From positions 42,251,723 through 42,315,722 of the forward strand of contig CM055095.1 of NCBI GenBank assembly GCA_029204225.1: 64,000 nt of DNA, read 5' to 3'. Under the pieces are notes generated by a model that made no database searches, was not told where the DNA came from, and saw only the letters and a program-made list of their open reading frames with translations. The DNA comes from Diphasiastrum complanatum (lineage: Eukaryota > Streptophyta > Lycopodiopsida > Lycopodiales > Lycopodiaceae). How positions within the stretch are numbered: position 1 is the stretch's first letter; every line of letters starts with the position of its first letter. A program made the translations under genes and the position numbers. Shown one piece after another: positions 11,780-22,750 of the stretch.

Positions 11780-13130
11780 TCGTGCTCCTAAATCGACTCT
11801 ATGCTTCAATTCAACGAGAAAGATAATAATGGATTATGGGTGCCAAGCACATATTCAAAAAACTCTTGGGTTTTGCTGCATCCATCATCAAGAGGAGCAT
11901 TTCGAAAAAGCAAAGGGTGAAAACTATCATTTCAATCTTATTGGAAGGCTAGAATTTTGGCTTTCAAAACATCATCAATAGGAAATTTTATTTATGAAAT
12001 TCTAGTCCAACATGTATATATGCATTCGGGGATAAATGTGCAAGGATTCAACCTTCAGGATCACAAAAAAAACAACTATGAGTATTGATATTTTACAATA
12101 TTTTGATGTTTGTCATTCATTAATTTCTATTAGTAAACTTGCCAATCTGATCATTTTTCTCTTGCAGATTTATATCCATCCAACATAAATGAATGGGAGC
12201 CCAGTGGGTCTCTAGCACGTGTGTTAGATGTTATTCACACTGATATTGGACAACTACAATATAGAGGTAGAACTGCAAAAGATCTAGCTGATAGTGGGAT
12301 CTTTTTTCATGAATCAATGTACGTTCTTGATACAAAAGGAGGTTTTGGACAAATAGTCCCAATTCCATTACCTAGTTTTGGAAGTGTGGGTTGATTCAGA
12401 TACTGCAATCTCATAATCATTTCATTGCAAGCTATATAATGATGTATAAAATTCATTAAAGATAAGCACGAGATAAAAAAAAGTCAGATTGAGTTGGTTT
12501 ATTTCTCTGAATATATTTGTGGATTTCTTTTCCAGTGTCAATGTACACAAAACCCCAACGATGTTTGTATGCAAAAATTTATCAAATAGTTTATTATCTG
12601 AACTTATGGATGAAGGTTGGGACAAAAGATCAGATGGAGATATAGAATGTAGAATTAAAATATCTTCCATGTGCTTTCGAAATCAAATTGAAAAACAAAT
12701 GTTGAGCTTATGCTTCCATTATCAAAGATGGAAAAAAAAATAAAGGTAAATGGGTGCCACTCGATCAAGACTTGGAAGCCAGTGGACATTCAAAACGAAA
12801 AAATATTGAAATTATATACAATAATGCAGTTTTGACATGTGTTGAGGTGGAAGAGGGTTGGAGTCTGAATTACATCAGGTGGGAACTATTGCTCCTACAA
12901 GATGATATACTTTTAGACTTCAGATTCATTTTCAATGGTAAACTCCTAAGTAACTATAAACACTCAATTCTTTATGAATAGTTTCTATCAAAACTTTCTT
13001 ATACAATCTTTATACTAATTGTAACTCACTTTGTATTAGTTTTATGCAGGTACGTAAAAGACGAGCTCGAGATCAAATGCAGATTGGTGAAACAATCCAA
13101 CTTGTGATACTGAGATTTACTATCAGCAAA
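11780..13130 (+). pseudogene. Gene X, degenerate copy 2
   Basis: The reading aligns along its length with gene X of the left arm (22,750-21,562). Exon 1 gives LLHPSSRGAFRKSKG, an in-frame TGA, then SYWKARILAFKTSS and LVQHVYMHSGINVQGF. After a short intron, exon 2 begins LYPSNINEWEPSGSL (about 12,170) and reads VLDVIHTDIGQLQYRGR and DLADSGIFFHES. It breaks by frameshift near 12,390, then resumes through VEVEEGWSLNYIRWELLLL to FIFNGKLL. A further exon after a CAG near 13,049 reads VRKRRARDQMQIGETIQL, a basic tail not found in the other copies. It is followed convergently by a transposase tail. Confidence 0.7.
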
Positions 13131-13199
13131 TACATGTCAATCATCATATCTTTTTTATCAATCTAGAAAATTGCATTCCAGATATCCGTCGATCTTGTA

Positions 13200-13338
13200 T
13201 TATGACGTATTTGGATTCTTTTGTGAAACCATTGGAAAAGTTGCAGTATATAGCATTCTTTGTGCTAGTCCCACCATGTTGTGTACTTTTATGAAATGCC
13301 GCTCTTGCTTACCAATGAGATTTTTCCATTCCTTGTGA
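13200..13338 (-). pseudogene. Transposase C-terminal scrap
   Basis: The minus strand encodes the EKSHW-type motif region of the transposase (NGEISLVSKSGIS in one frame against the MEKSHWQARAAFH frame of the other copies) and runs to the FQWFYRRIQM-like end. It is near-identical at DNA level to 49,735-49,860. It is cut off at 13,338-13,348 by the LTR of copia copy A2. With gene X copy 2 just before it, this preserves the gene X / transposase convergent junction of the parent element. Confidence 0.65.
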
Positions 13339-13347
13339 TGCACGTAG

Positions 13348-14990
13348 TGACATCATTCACATGCTCTTTCATGGAACATTCTATCACGTGTGCTCCCAAC
13401 TTTCAAAGATATTGCAGTTTACACCACAAATGATTGTGGTATGTCCAAATCACCCACAACTTTGACACATTCTCTATAACTTGGGTAGTGAATGAACAAG
13501 TGTCCTCCTTTTTCATATCGGAATCATGCCATGAAATCATCAACCTTGCTTCCCTCTTTCTTGATCCTCAAGCATTGAGCTTTAGTTCTCTCATTAACTC
13601 TTTATTGTATTTATTATTATCATATATCTCTCGTGATGGTTGAACCTATGAAACTTAAGCAGATATCAACTTAAGGCCGACTTGGAGGCCTACAAAATAG
13701 TTTGACAATAAGTCAAAATTGACAACATAATCACACGGATTCAGGCAACATTTATAGATAAATTGATCACCACAAAACTAAGATAGATTGTCATAAACAC
13801 TATACGTGCTCATCATACTAAGTCGACAAGTGTCTATTACAATGTCACACATTCAATGTATCCAAATATAGCAAATATACAATGACACATGTGCTAAGAT
13901 AACTTAAGCCTATATTAACCACGAAAATGAGAAGTTAACCAATATTTTAACTCTAACATCATCCCTTAAAAACTAGCTAACTTTAACTATTGAGAGTTTT
14001 TCCCTAACCTCCTCAAACTTATCTTTACATACGGGTTTGTTGTGAATATGTGATCTACTAAATGTTCTTCACATCTACAATGTCAAACATTAATATCTTC
14101 ACTTAGAAGTCTCTCATAAATGAAGTGATCCCTCACTTCAATGTGTTTCGTACAACCATGGTAAACCTAAATTCTTGTTAGTTGGATTCCACTTTGACTA
14201 TCCACATGATATTTTGTCAAATACACAACATGGTTCCAATTGGTATCTTATCATGTAGGGGATCCACCAATATTTCGAAAATATTTAATTATCCTTTGCT
14301 TTAACAAAACATGATGCTTGATTGCTTTGTATGAAGCTAGACATCAATGCATATATCATTTTAAATGTATCAAGAGCTTTCTCTTCTCTTTTATATCTTC
14401 ATATATCTCTCTCCTTATCTGATACAGGTAAATCTATTTCCATGTCATCTACAAGCTTCTTGTACCACTTATGACCATTGTGACTACCTCTAGAAGAGTA
14501 TGTATGTGATGGAATATTCGTTTTGTTTCCTTTTCACAAATCACTTTTTTTTTAATTATAGTAGACCTATATGTTGGTCTTGCCTCATTCTACATCCCTT
14601 CATAGTGGAGTGATATCTTCATTATCAATTTGACTTGACTCATTAGGATCCTCCATTAAGGGCAATTGACTCACCTTGGCATTCTAAGTGGTTTGATTTT
14701 CAGCACTTTCAACATCACTATACTCATGCATCTCATGATAAATCACGTCCCGACCATTGTAGTGTACCCTTGCCTTTGTATCATAGCATTTGTATACTTT
14801 GACCTTGTCATCACACCTAAAAATATGCATTTTATTGATTGTGTATCCAATTTAATTCTAATTTGGTCAAGTATTTGTATTTATGCCCTACAACCAAACA
14901 CTCTAATATGTATGCACAAGTTCAGAAATTTTCTTTATGTCACTCTAACAAAATGCCTTAGGATTTGATTTACAAGGTGCCTTTGCTTGC
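13348..14990 (-). mobile_element. Copia 3' end, copy A2 (LTR plus internal remnant)
   Basis: The LTR occupies 13,348-13,958 (minus strand, TGTTAG to CA). The internal remnant follows to about 14,990, with the purine tract at 13,959 onward. It is a close direct repeat of 6,048-7,860. The insertion abuts transposase fragments on both sides (13,338 and 15,045), so it lies within, or has replaced, part of a transposon copy. Confidence 0.7.
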
Positions 14991-15044
14991 TAGGGCACCT
15001 TTGGCATTTTGTAAGGCAGTGTCACCTTTTTCTCCTGTCACAAA

Positions 15045-16556
15045 ACACAGCTACTAACATTCATCATAAATTTGTACGGTATTACAAATGAGAATGTCAA
15101 TAACAAGTTGATAGTTGTTCTCAAGTTAGATGAGTCTGTAAGTATCAAAGGACAAAAAATGGAGAGAATCAGTCTTACAATCATGAATGGAACACTTCCA
15201 AATTTAGATGACTCAGAAAGTCTCAACTTCAATGTTCAATCAGAAAATGATATCTGGTGGTTGGCAGCATTTCAGGTATAGTAGTTCTTTCACATAATTA
15301 ATAAGGATAATCATTTTAATATGGATTTCATTTGGAAAATCTTCTCTATGTTAATATTATGCGGCTAAATCACGTTTTTGTTTTCCCTTATAGGTGATGA
15401 AAGAAGACCATGACACTCTCTCATGGATATTTGATAGAACGTCATATCCTGCAACCATAAAAAATCACATGGAGTTCCACTCAATATTCCTAAAATTGGC
15501 ACTTTCAAGATAGAATGGCATTTAGCAGGAGATCTAAAGACATTAAAATGCATGTTCAATGTATCCCATGGTGCAAACTCTAAACACCCTTGTTTGTATT
15601 GCATGAAGACAACAAAAGACATGACAAGGAGTGTAGAAATATCAAGAGATCGAGAAGATCCTAATTGGAAACCCGTATTGTCGATTCCTCTTCAAAATAT
15701 TCATATTTGTACATTGCATGCAGAGGTGCGTATGATAGAAAAAATAATATATCTTCACATCTTGTTTGCATGGAATTTCGAGCCAAAGGCAGTTGTGAGG
15801 GAAGCTATTTCCAGATTAGAGGATGTGTTGTCTAAAGCAGGCTTACATAAAGGCCACGTTAAAATAAAAAAAGATGACAAGCTATCAGGTAAAACATGAA
15901 ATATTCCATGCAAGTCGAGCATTGGAGGATCCAAAGCTCGTAGATTTTTATCAAATTATTCTGGCAAACAATCCAAGTTTCAATACTTGGTTTGGAAAGA
16001 GATAATAGCTGCAACTTAAGATTTCGAAGAAGAAGGTCCTACTCGTGTACACAAAGTAAAAATTTGGAGAGAATTAGACAACATGGTGGAATACTTGAGA
16101 AAAGATAAATTTTCAAATACTGATGTACAAATGATATAGAAAACAATTAGTGAATTTGTGGATGCAGTTCGAAGTGCATGGGGTTTAGATCATATAACTC
16201 ATTATATGGTAAGTTTTTGATGCTGCACTAGTGTAGACGAACATGTGCAATTAATTAATATACTTTTGGGACTGATTTGTATTTTGTTTTTATGACATGC
16301 AGCACATATTACAACATCATTCGACATTCTTTGCAAGAAAGTCTTAGCATATAGTCATCGCAAGGAATGGAAAAATCTCATTGGCAAGCAAGAGCGGCAT
16401 TTCATAAAAGTACAGAACATGGTGGGACTAGCATAAAGAACAGTTATCTATTGCAACTTTTCCAATGGTTTTATAGAAGAATCCAAATGATTAACTGTAA
16501 TGAGGCGGTTGTAATAACTGCAATAGAAAGTAGTTGTAGATATTTTGTAAGATGTT
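15045..16556 (+). pseudogene. DDE transposase-like gene, copy 3
   Basis: The copy starts in mid-domain at YGITNENVNN. It reads VVLKLDESVSIKGQKMERIS (first acidic residue of the proposed triad), INDIWWLAAFQ-type sequence up to a splice donor near 15,274, then a second exon from 15,395 with a frameshift near 15,470. Next come WHLAGDLKTLKCMFNVSHGA and the knuckle CLYC, then VYICTLH-like HICTLHAEVRMIEKIIYLHI. Stops occur near 15,898, 16,018 and 16,138. The last exon (16,301 onward, after a clean GACATGCAG acceptor) contains MEKSHWQARAAFHKSTEHGG and LLQLFQWFYRRIQ. Multiple stops show it is dead, but it keeps sequence lost elsewhere, such as a Gln where the palindrome copies have TAG. Confidence 0.75.
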
Positions 16557-16559
16557 AAC

Positions 16560-17260
16560 CTGAAATCTTCATCAGAAAACTTCTTCTGATTTTGAGATCT
16601 ATACAATAAAATAGCCAACGTTATCACGCACAACAACTGTAAGCTGACGTTATCACTTCAAGCAATTGTACTCACTGTTTTGTTCTGACACCTTGATCAC
16701 GTTTTTCTTTCTCATGATCATGAATGTTCTTCATGTTGTGCTTACCCTTTAGGCCCGAGATTTGTGCATCTCTTGAATTCTTATGTTGATTTCATTCTCC
16801 TCTTATTCCATTATTTTTTAAGTATTCTATTTTCTTGAAGCAATATTTTAATATGTATGTACCTAATCACAACAATAGCACTTGAGGTCTATTTTTCACC
16901 TTCTTTCCAAGGTTTTTCTTCATGCATTCACTTGAGGAGTATTCATGTGATGACTATTCTATATTGCCCGTCTAGAATTTCAAGATATTGAACCTACTAA
17001 ACAAGACTACTTCATTTTGGGGTGTCTCCATCTTTCTTGTGATCTCCTCTTGGAGTAGCATCTCATGACAAAATGAACGCACAACCTCCATGCTTTCTAA
17101 TGACATCACTAATGGAGCATAACTCTTGGGGATGTTGGTTTGTATGGTGTATAAAAATTGATACTTTTCAGTGGATGCACCTTCAACCTACAACTATTTT
17201 TTGACACTATTTTTTGACAGACGAGTCACCATGTTGTCACTATCAAACATGTTTCAGTGC
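16560..17260 (-). pseudogene. Copia gag remnant, left arm
   Basis: The minus strand matches the gag of 61,013-61,560: FDSDNMVTRL near 17,230, AEGAS/VEGASTEKYQF, KSYAPLVMSIESMEEI, then the zinc-knuckle region without its cysteines (KYCFKKIEYLKNN). Many stops. The inverted twin is at 48,965-49,560. Confidence 0.6.
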
Positions 17261-18859
17261 CAGATTGGGTTGGGGTCAAAGCTGTCCCATTGCCAATAAG
17301 CGACTTCGCCGGAGGAGCATAGAGCTTAGCACACGTGCAGGTGCCACCTTTTTTCCTTACGGAAAAGATTTGTTCAATGATTTTACAACTCAAGCTTTGA
17401 GGCTCTCTGCCTCAGTGCGATCAACACGATTTGTTCTCTGTCTCAGTGCGATCACCACGATTGTTGCTCTGTCTGTACTTGAATCGGTCTCTTTTTGCAG
17501 CTTTCAATCTTCAACCTATTACAAGCTGTAGTTTCTGGATGTAGTTGACTGATGGGCCGAGCTTTTCTTGGAGGCCACTCTTTAAAGCGGGATCTTGCTC
17601 GATGAATAATCTCCCTCAACTACTACCACCAGAAGGCTTGCGGCCTTCAGAGCTTTGAATTTCTGCTCCTGCTCAAAGTTACTTGGAAGCATTTCCTTCC
17701 CGGTTGACCTCTATTGTTGCTAACACCATGTTGTTAATCAGCGGCAAATACAGAACATATGACATTTGTCGATATCGTGATTATTTTCGATCTCTCAGCA
17801 GGATCCCGTTTTCTTTCTGAAAGATAAGCAAGCAATCGAGCTATGACGATTCCAGCCCTCCTGTCTCCACTTATGTGCCTCTGACAGACAGCCTTGGTGG
17901 TGTTGGTTGTGAGGTTGGATTGTGTGTGATGTGCTTGTATTTGTTTACGTTCATTTAAGATTCTTGGTCTGTCATTCTTGTTTGGTATACACAAATCAGG
18001 ATTTACAATTTTTCTTTAAGCTGATGTGCGTATGCTGGAAACCGGTCGATTCTGAATAAACACAATAAAGCAATGATCTATGAATCTGACGCTCAAACAA
18101 ATGGCGATGGCGTCTTCTTCAAACCTCGCAAGACACACAGCAATTCAGATGTATTTATATGGTATAACCGTATAATATCGTATTAATACACAAGAAATGA
18201 GGTATAAAAAAAAACAAAGTGCTAATAACGTCAGATAACGGGACCTAATACGTGTTCTTTCTGGTACTCGTGTGCCATCAGGGTTTTATTTCCTTCTTGT
18301 GTTTCTACCTCAATATCGCTATTTCTGCAGCCGTCTAGTTTGTAGTTTTTATAATATTTTCCTTACCTGACGATCTTCTTTCTTTTTCTATAATTTTTCA
18401 GTCCAGAATTCAAGCGGCACATCAAGCGATTTTGCTCTAACGCTCATCACCGGTATGCAGTTTCTTTTATTGCTATAACAACTATATTGTTTTGAGTATT
18501 GGTACGACAAGAATTTGGTGGTGCTTTTCTGCAATGTCCGTTCAAACGCTTTCTTATGACTGCAAATTTTTCTCCTGTTCGCTAACTTCGTATATTTATT
18601 GAATTATGTATGGCAAGAATCACGTCAAAATATGGTTTTCTCAATAAATGGTAGAGTCTAGACTTGAAATAGTTTGATACAGATCAGGATATAGATTACC
18701 TACTCTTCGTTCGTCGGAATATTGGCCATAAGATAGGATGACGGGTAACGATCGACGCGCAGAATAAAGCTCGCTATCGATGAATGAACGACGTAATATT
18801 ATCATCGTCGTAATAGAAATTTGATAGAGAGGAGTGTGAGAAATGTTACTACTCAGATT
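17261..18859. other. Palindrome-arm DNA without a recognised gene
   Basis: Contains a short tandem duplication at about 17,405-17,470 (two copies of a word around cagtgcgatcaacacgat). A plus-strand ATG at 18,103 opens MAMASSSNLARHTAIQ and then meets a possible splice site, so it could be a 5' exon of the downstream Ulp1 gene, but I cannot connect the exons. The rest is intron- or spacer-like and is mirrored at 47,371-48,960. Confidence 0.4.
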
Positions 18860-19018
18860 TTATTCATCGACCAATACACTAGTGACTGACGAAAGAACTG
18901 CTTCCGCTGGAAGACATGCTGCAATTAATCTAGCTTTTTGGAAAATATACCTGGTATTGCATGACGTGAGTAACCATTCAGACAAGGCGATAAGCTCTTC
19001 TTTTGGTAATTTGGCCAT
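18860..19018 (-). CDS. Small conserved ORF, unknown (52 residues)
   Basis: Starts MAKLPKEELIALSEWLLTSC and ends VTSVLVDE. It is predicted largely helical, with a hydrophobic heptad-like pattern. The inverted copy (47,212-47,370) is open over the same length with three substitutions (Ala to Asp, Cys to Phe, Pro to Gln). No family recognised. It may be a lone exon or a chance ORF preserved by recent duplication. It lies on the opposite strand to the Ulp1 gene and about 0.77 kb upstream of its first recognised exon. Confidence 0.3.
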   Translation of the reverse strand: MAKLPKEELIALSEWLLTSCNTRYIFQKARLIAACLPAEAVLSSVTSVLVDE

Positions 19019-19783
19019 AATGGAAGACTCAGCACCTCGTGTTAGACACAATATTTGTGTGTTATTGTCTTTGAAACACCAGTTTTAGAGGACGGCGCTC
19101 AAACAATTGTCATTCTTTCTATAGCAAAGTCATAATCCAGAAGCTCTGTCAAGTCTGCAAGGTCTGAACATGTATCTCACCTCTAATCTGTTTGGGGAGC
19201 ATTTCCATCTTGACCCCAATGCTGTCTTATTGGGAATTGCTATCTATGATGTTATGCTTGGAAGTATATCTTGCACGTTCCACTTTTATGGTCACTTAGA
19301 CTATTTAAAGCACTTACTGGTCAAGTGACTGCCCCCTAATTAGTATCAGTGTCCCACTCTAGCTTTGTCCGACTGGTATCAGGGCCTTCGTAATGCTCCA
19401 GAAAAAATAGGTTCCTAAATAGTTGCTTGGCTTTTAAGAAGAAATGAGCAGAGTTTGGGAGGAATTTAGAATCGAAAGCAACTGAAAGACGAGTAAAATA
19501 AATAAAACAAGAGCTTTTGCATCTATAAAATGGGGCATAGATCTAAAGAGCCTTTTCCATAAATTCGTTATGGTGCTTGTACATTGTAGTAACAAAAAGG
19601 TGCTTGTATCTAGAAGTTGATCTCAAACAAGGTAATTTCTAGAAATAGCATTTTGAGGTTTGGCATGTGGCTCTGAGCTTTTGGTATTTCATAGAATCCT
19701 GCGCCCAAAAGACTTTATGGATTAGATAATTGGTTTTGTTGGCCCATGGTAAGGATATAATGTCATCATCCTGATCTGGCTAG
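19019..19783. other. Spacer upstream of the Ulp1 exons, with a primer-site-like word
   Basis: At 19,374-19,386 the sequence TGGTATCAGGGCC resembles a Met-tRNA primer-binding site of plant LTR elements. The inverted twin is at 46,845-46,857. No LTR pair or retroelement coding sequence is evident next to it, so an old solo remnant is only one possibility. Otherwise no gene is seen. Confidence 0.3.
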
Positions 19784-21092
19784 TACGTCCGCAATTCCAC
19801 TTGTTGAGAGTCCTCTGCTAACCCTTGATCTTCAACTACACGATTCTCCTTCTATACATGCGGATGACCTCAATACAGTGATAGACATGATTGTTTCTGA
19901 TGTTGATGCAACTGATAAAGTGTTGCACATCAGACTTCCGAATGAACCTAAAGACACATTTTTTGATTCTGAGAGGTACATTGATTTTGACCTGTATATA
20001 GCCAAGAAAATAGATGATCTCGCAGGGGAGTTTATGTTTTGTATAGACGATATTAATTTTGCAATGCATATCAAAGACCCGCATTGTAGGGAGCTAAAAG
20101 AGAAGACCTCATATATCTCAGACACAGTAGTTGAATCTGCTTGTGCATACTATCTACATAAATATACATATACAGTCACGAAGGAGATTTTTGTTGTATC
20201 TCCATTTTTTGGGCATCTGCTGGATAAAGAGAGGAAAGCCAGCAGGCTCTTCAGGCACACCAGCAAAGAGACATCAATGTTCATCATAGCATACTGTTCA
20301 AAGTAAGATAGTTTCTTCTTGTAATATCTGTTTTCTATAAGATTTTTCTTTTGGAAACTCTTATAGATTCTAGTAATTCATTGCTTGTCTCTTTCTGGCA
20401 GCAAACATTGGAGTGTGCACGTCATATCCATGAAAGTGGATTTAACTGGAGGCTGCATACCTGTGTGCATGACAATGAATTCTTTGCATGCCACCCGTTC
20501 CATTATTAAATCCGTGTACAAAAGGATGGTGGAGCTATTGCCCAGGCCGGATGGGTTGGTTGTAAATACCAACATAGAGGTTGTTGATGCAAAGGTAAAA
20601 AGAATCTTTTTACGTATTTTTTTTGCATGATGGCATGTAGTTTAGAATTATATTGCATTATACTTTAACAATTTTTCGCATTGATTTCTTAGTCTTCGCA
20701 ACAAGACGATGATTTCAGCTGCGGATGGTATTCAATCTGGAACGTTAAATCGTTCTTGGATTGGTATATGGTGCAACCTCCAGATGTTAGTATCCGTGAG
20801 GTATTTTTTTCAATGTTCTAGTATCCTGATGATATATTGTTAACTTTGTGAATTTATATATTTTAAAACATTGGCTAATACATACATACACTCGATATTT
20901 TTTTTGCAGTTCCAATGTCCTGAGGTATCAACAAATGCGATTCATCAATATCGGCATGAAATGTTGGAAATTTTACTATCATGTGCAAGGCCCTACAAGC
21001 ATGAAGGTGCCTCACATGGACCTGCCAGGGGATCCGTGGATGAATTTACAGTGCTCGAGGATATGCCTCAGGCACCTTTGATTGAAATGTAA
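19784..21092 (+). CDS. Ulp1-family (C48) cysteine protease, left copy
   Basis: Four exons join in frame: 19,784-20,302, 20,402-20,594, 20,693-20,800 and 20,910-21,092, all with GT donors and AG acceptors. The family cleaves SUMO or related ubiquitin-like proteins. The catalytic region shows the His in KHWSVHVISM, the oxyanion Gln five residues before the Cys in QQDDDFSCGW, and the Cys itself. At the usual Asp position the protein has MNSLHA, so Asn replaces Asp. The N-terminal exon (IHADDLNTVIDMIVSDVDAT ... FFGHLLDKERK) resembles the helical approach to the catalytic core. The true first exon upstream is uncertain. The gene converges on gene X. Ulp1 domains occur repeatedly in plant and animal DNA transposons, which suits the context. 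No stop interrupts this copy. Confidence 0.8.
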
Positions 21093-21561
21093 ATATAGTT
21101 CTGACAGACACCTAGAAATATATCATCACATGATGATCCATAGAACAATAGATAGGCAAATAGAAAGTGAGATATTACTGAATGCCACAAATATATTATA
21201 TCGATTTCAAAAACAATGTACATTTTTCAAAATACTAAATACAAATTGCTTGATGAAATCTTGAAGTCATTTGAGACTTCTTTGTATTCCCTTTTTTTTG
21301 AAAAAGTACATTGATGTTGCTCGTCTATCATCCCAATGTTTATGCGGTTTCAACAATTTCTACGCTTCTATTTAAGTCCTTGCACTCTATGCGACTTTCT
21401 TGTCTTGGTCTTAACTGTACATCAAAGAAACTTGTTAAACAATATCAACATTGAGATTATGTCAAATGAAAGATTGCAATACCGAAAACACTGAAACATG
21501 TTTAAATAAAATCATTGAAAGTCATTTCAAATGTGTACTGGAATAAATTACATACACCTAC
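21093..21561. other. Intergenic region between the convergent Ulp1 gene and gene X
   Basis: AT-rich, with no ORF of note. Most of it, together with the last Ulp1 exon, is deleted from the right arm (20,874-21,360 is missing there). A further 3' exon of gene X, expected from copy 2, was not found here. Confidence 0.5.
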
Positions 21562-22750
21562 CAATCTCTCGTTGACTCGAAAACATAAGCATTTAGGAAT
21601 ATCATATTGCAGCAATGTAAGCTCTGATCGAATGTGATCGAGTGCCCAATCTTCTTCCACCTCAATTGTTGTAAGAGTAGAATTATTTTTCCTCACTTGA
21701 ATTTTTATTCGATCTTGATGATTCACTGTAAAATCCTGATCCAATGCTTTCCATCCGTTGCCAACTTTGGACCATCTTCTATAATAAAATGTTAAAGAAA
21801 GCACTTGTTTTTCTATAAGATATCTAAATTTCATGGACGATCTATTAACTATGCACTCGATATTGCCATTACTCTTTTTATCCCAATGATCATCAAGGAG
21901 GCTTGATAGCATATTGTCTGTTAAATCACTACAAATAAACATTGTCACTATTTTACGAATATTACATTCAACAAAAAAATCAACAACAATTGCAATAGGC
22001 AAAAACCAGTGCAATCTATTGTTTTTTGAACTTGTGCGACATTTCATACAGTTTTGAATGTCCATAAAAAACCTTGATCGGAAGCTCTCTGCTATGGTGC
22101 AATCTAAAGGAATCCCTTCTTCGCTTGAGAAAGAGAGTAATGATATCGCCTCTAATTTTCCACCTAAACTGGATGGTGTGTAAAATGAATCATAGAAGAA
22201 AATACAAGAATCCAAAAGTGATCTCGTGGAGCGGTTCTTGTATTGCAGAAGACCAATATCAGAATGAATAATGTCCATGATGCCGACAAGAGATTGTATA
22301 GGTTGCCATTCGATTATGCTTGATGGATACAAATCTACACAAATCCATAAATCTATATGTCATTTAAATTCTCAGATACACGTCTAAATGATTAATGCAA
22401 AGACCAAAGCAAAAAATTCTCCAAAACTTACAATTGCATTTCAGTCTGTCATTTGAACTTACGCCTTCCACTCTAATTTCCTTATGCATGTAGAAATGTT
22501 GAATCAAGACCTTTGAAATGGATCGACCACTGGGTGAAACTTTGAAGTTTAAAATTCTACCTTTCCAAAAATTCCTATAATCCATATTTGATTTTTGCTT
22601 TTTACCAAAAACACGTCTTGAGGAGGGATGCATGAGAACCCAGTGAAATTTTATATAGATACGTGGTATCAAAGAGCCATCAGAGTCTTTTTCATTACAA
22701 ACAGAAACTGAGACAATATTGCTTCGTGGCCTACGGCTTTCGAAAGCCAT
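21562..22750 (-). CDS. Gene X, left copy: unknown protein with ubiquitin-like C-terminus
   Basis: Exon 1 (22,750-22,432) starts MAFESRRPRSNIVSV and exon 2 (22,334-21,562) starts YLYPSSIIEWQPIQSL. The donor GTAAGT and acceptor TGTAG keep the frame, giving 364 residues before another donor at GTAGGT. Residues about 30-105 are basic (WVLMHPSSRR, FWKGRILNFK). The middle has HSDIGLLQYKNRS and a Cys pair in NCMKCR. The last 50 residues (IKIQVRKNNST, IEVEEDWALDHIRSEL, then FRVNERLV) follow the strand-strand-helix-strand pattern of ubiquitin. This is a fold inference, not a match to a named family. There are four copies in the window, always near transposase pieces. The partner Ulp1 gene converges on it. 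Start chosen because both arms share it. Confidence 0.65.

Noticed and set aside
17214-17531. 105-codon plus-strand ORF
   Set aside because: It lies antisense to copia gag debris and non-coding arm DNA, includes a tandem repeat, and has no recognisable motif.
17760-17790. Possible extra copy of the 18-bp motif (gatatcgtgatt)
   Set aside because: Only the first seven bases fit the consensus, and there is no inverted partner at 50-51 bp.
17734-17994. 86-codon minus-strand ORF
   Set aside because: Its mirrored copy is truncated by an indel and frame change (48,233-48,436), which argues against coding selection.
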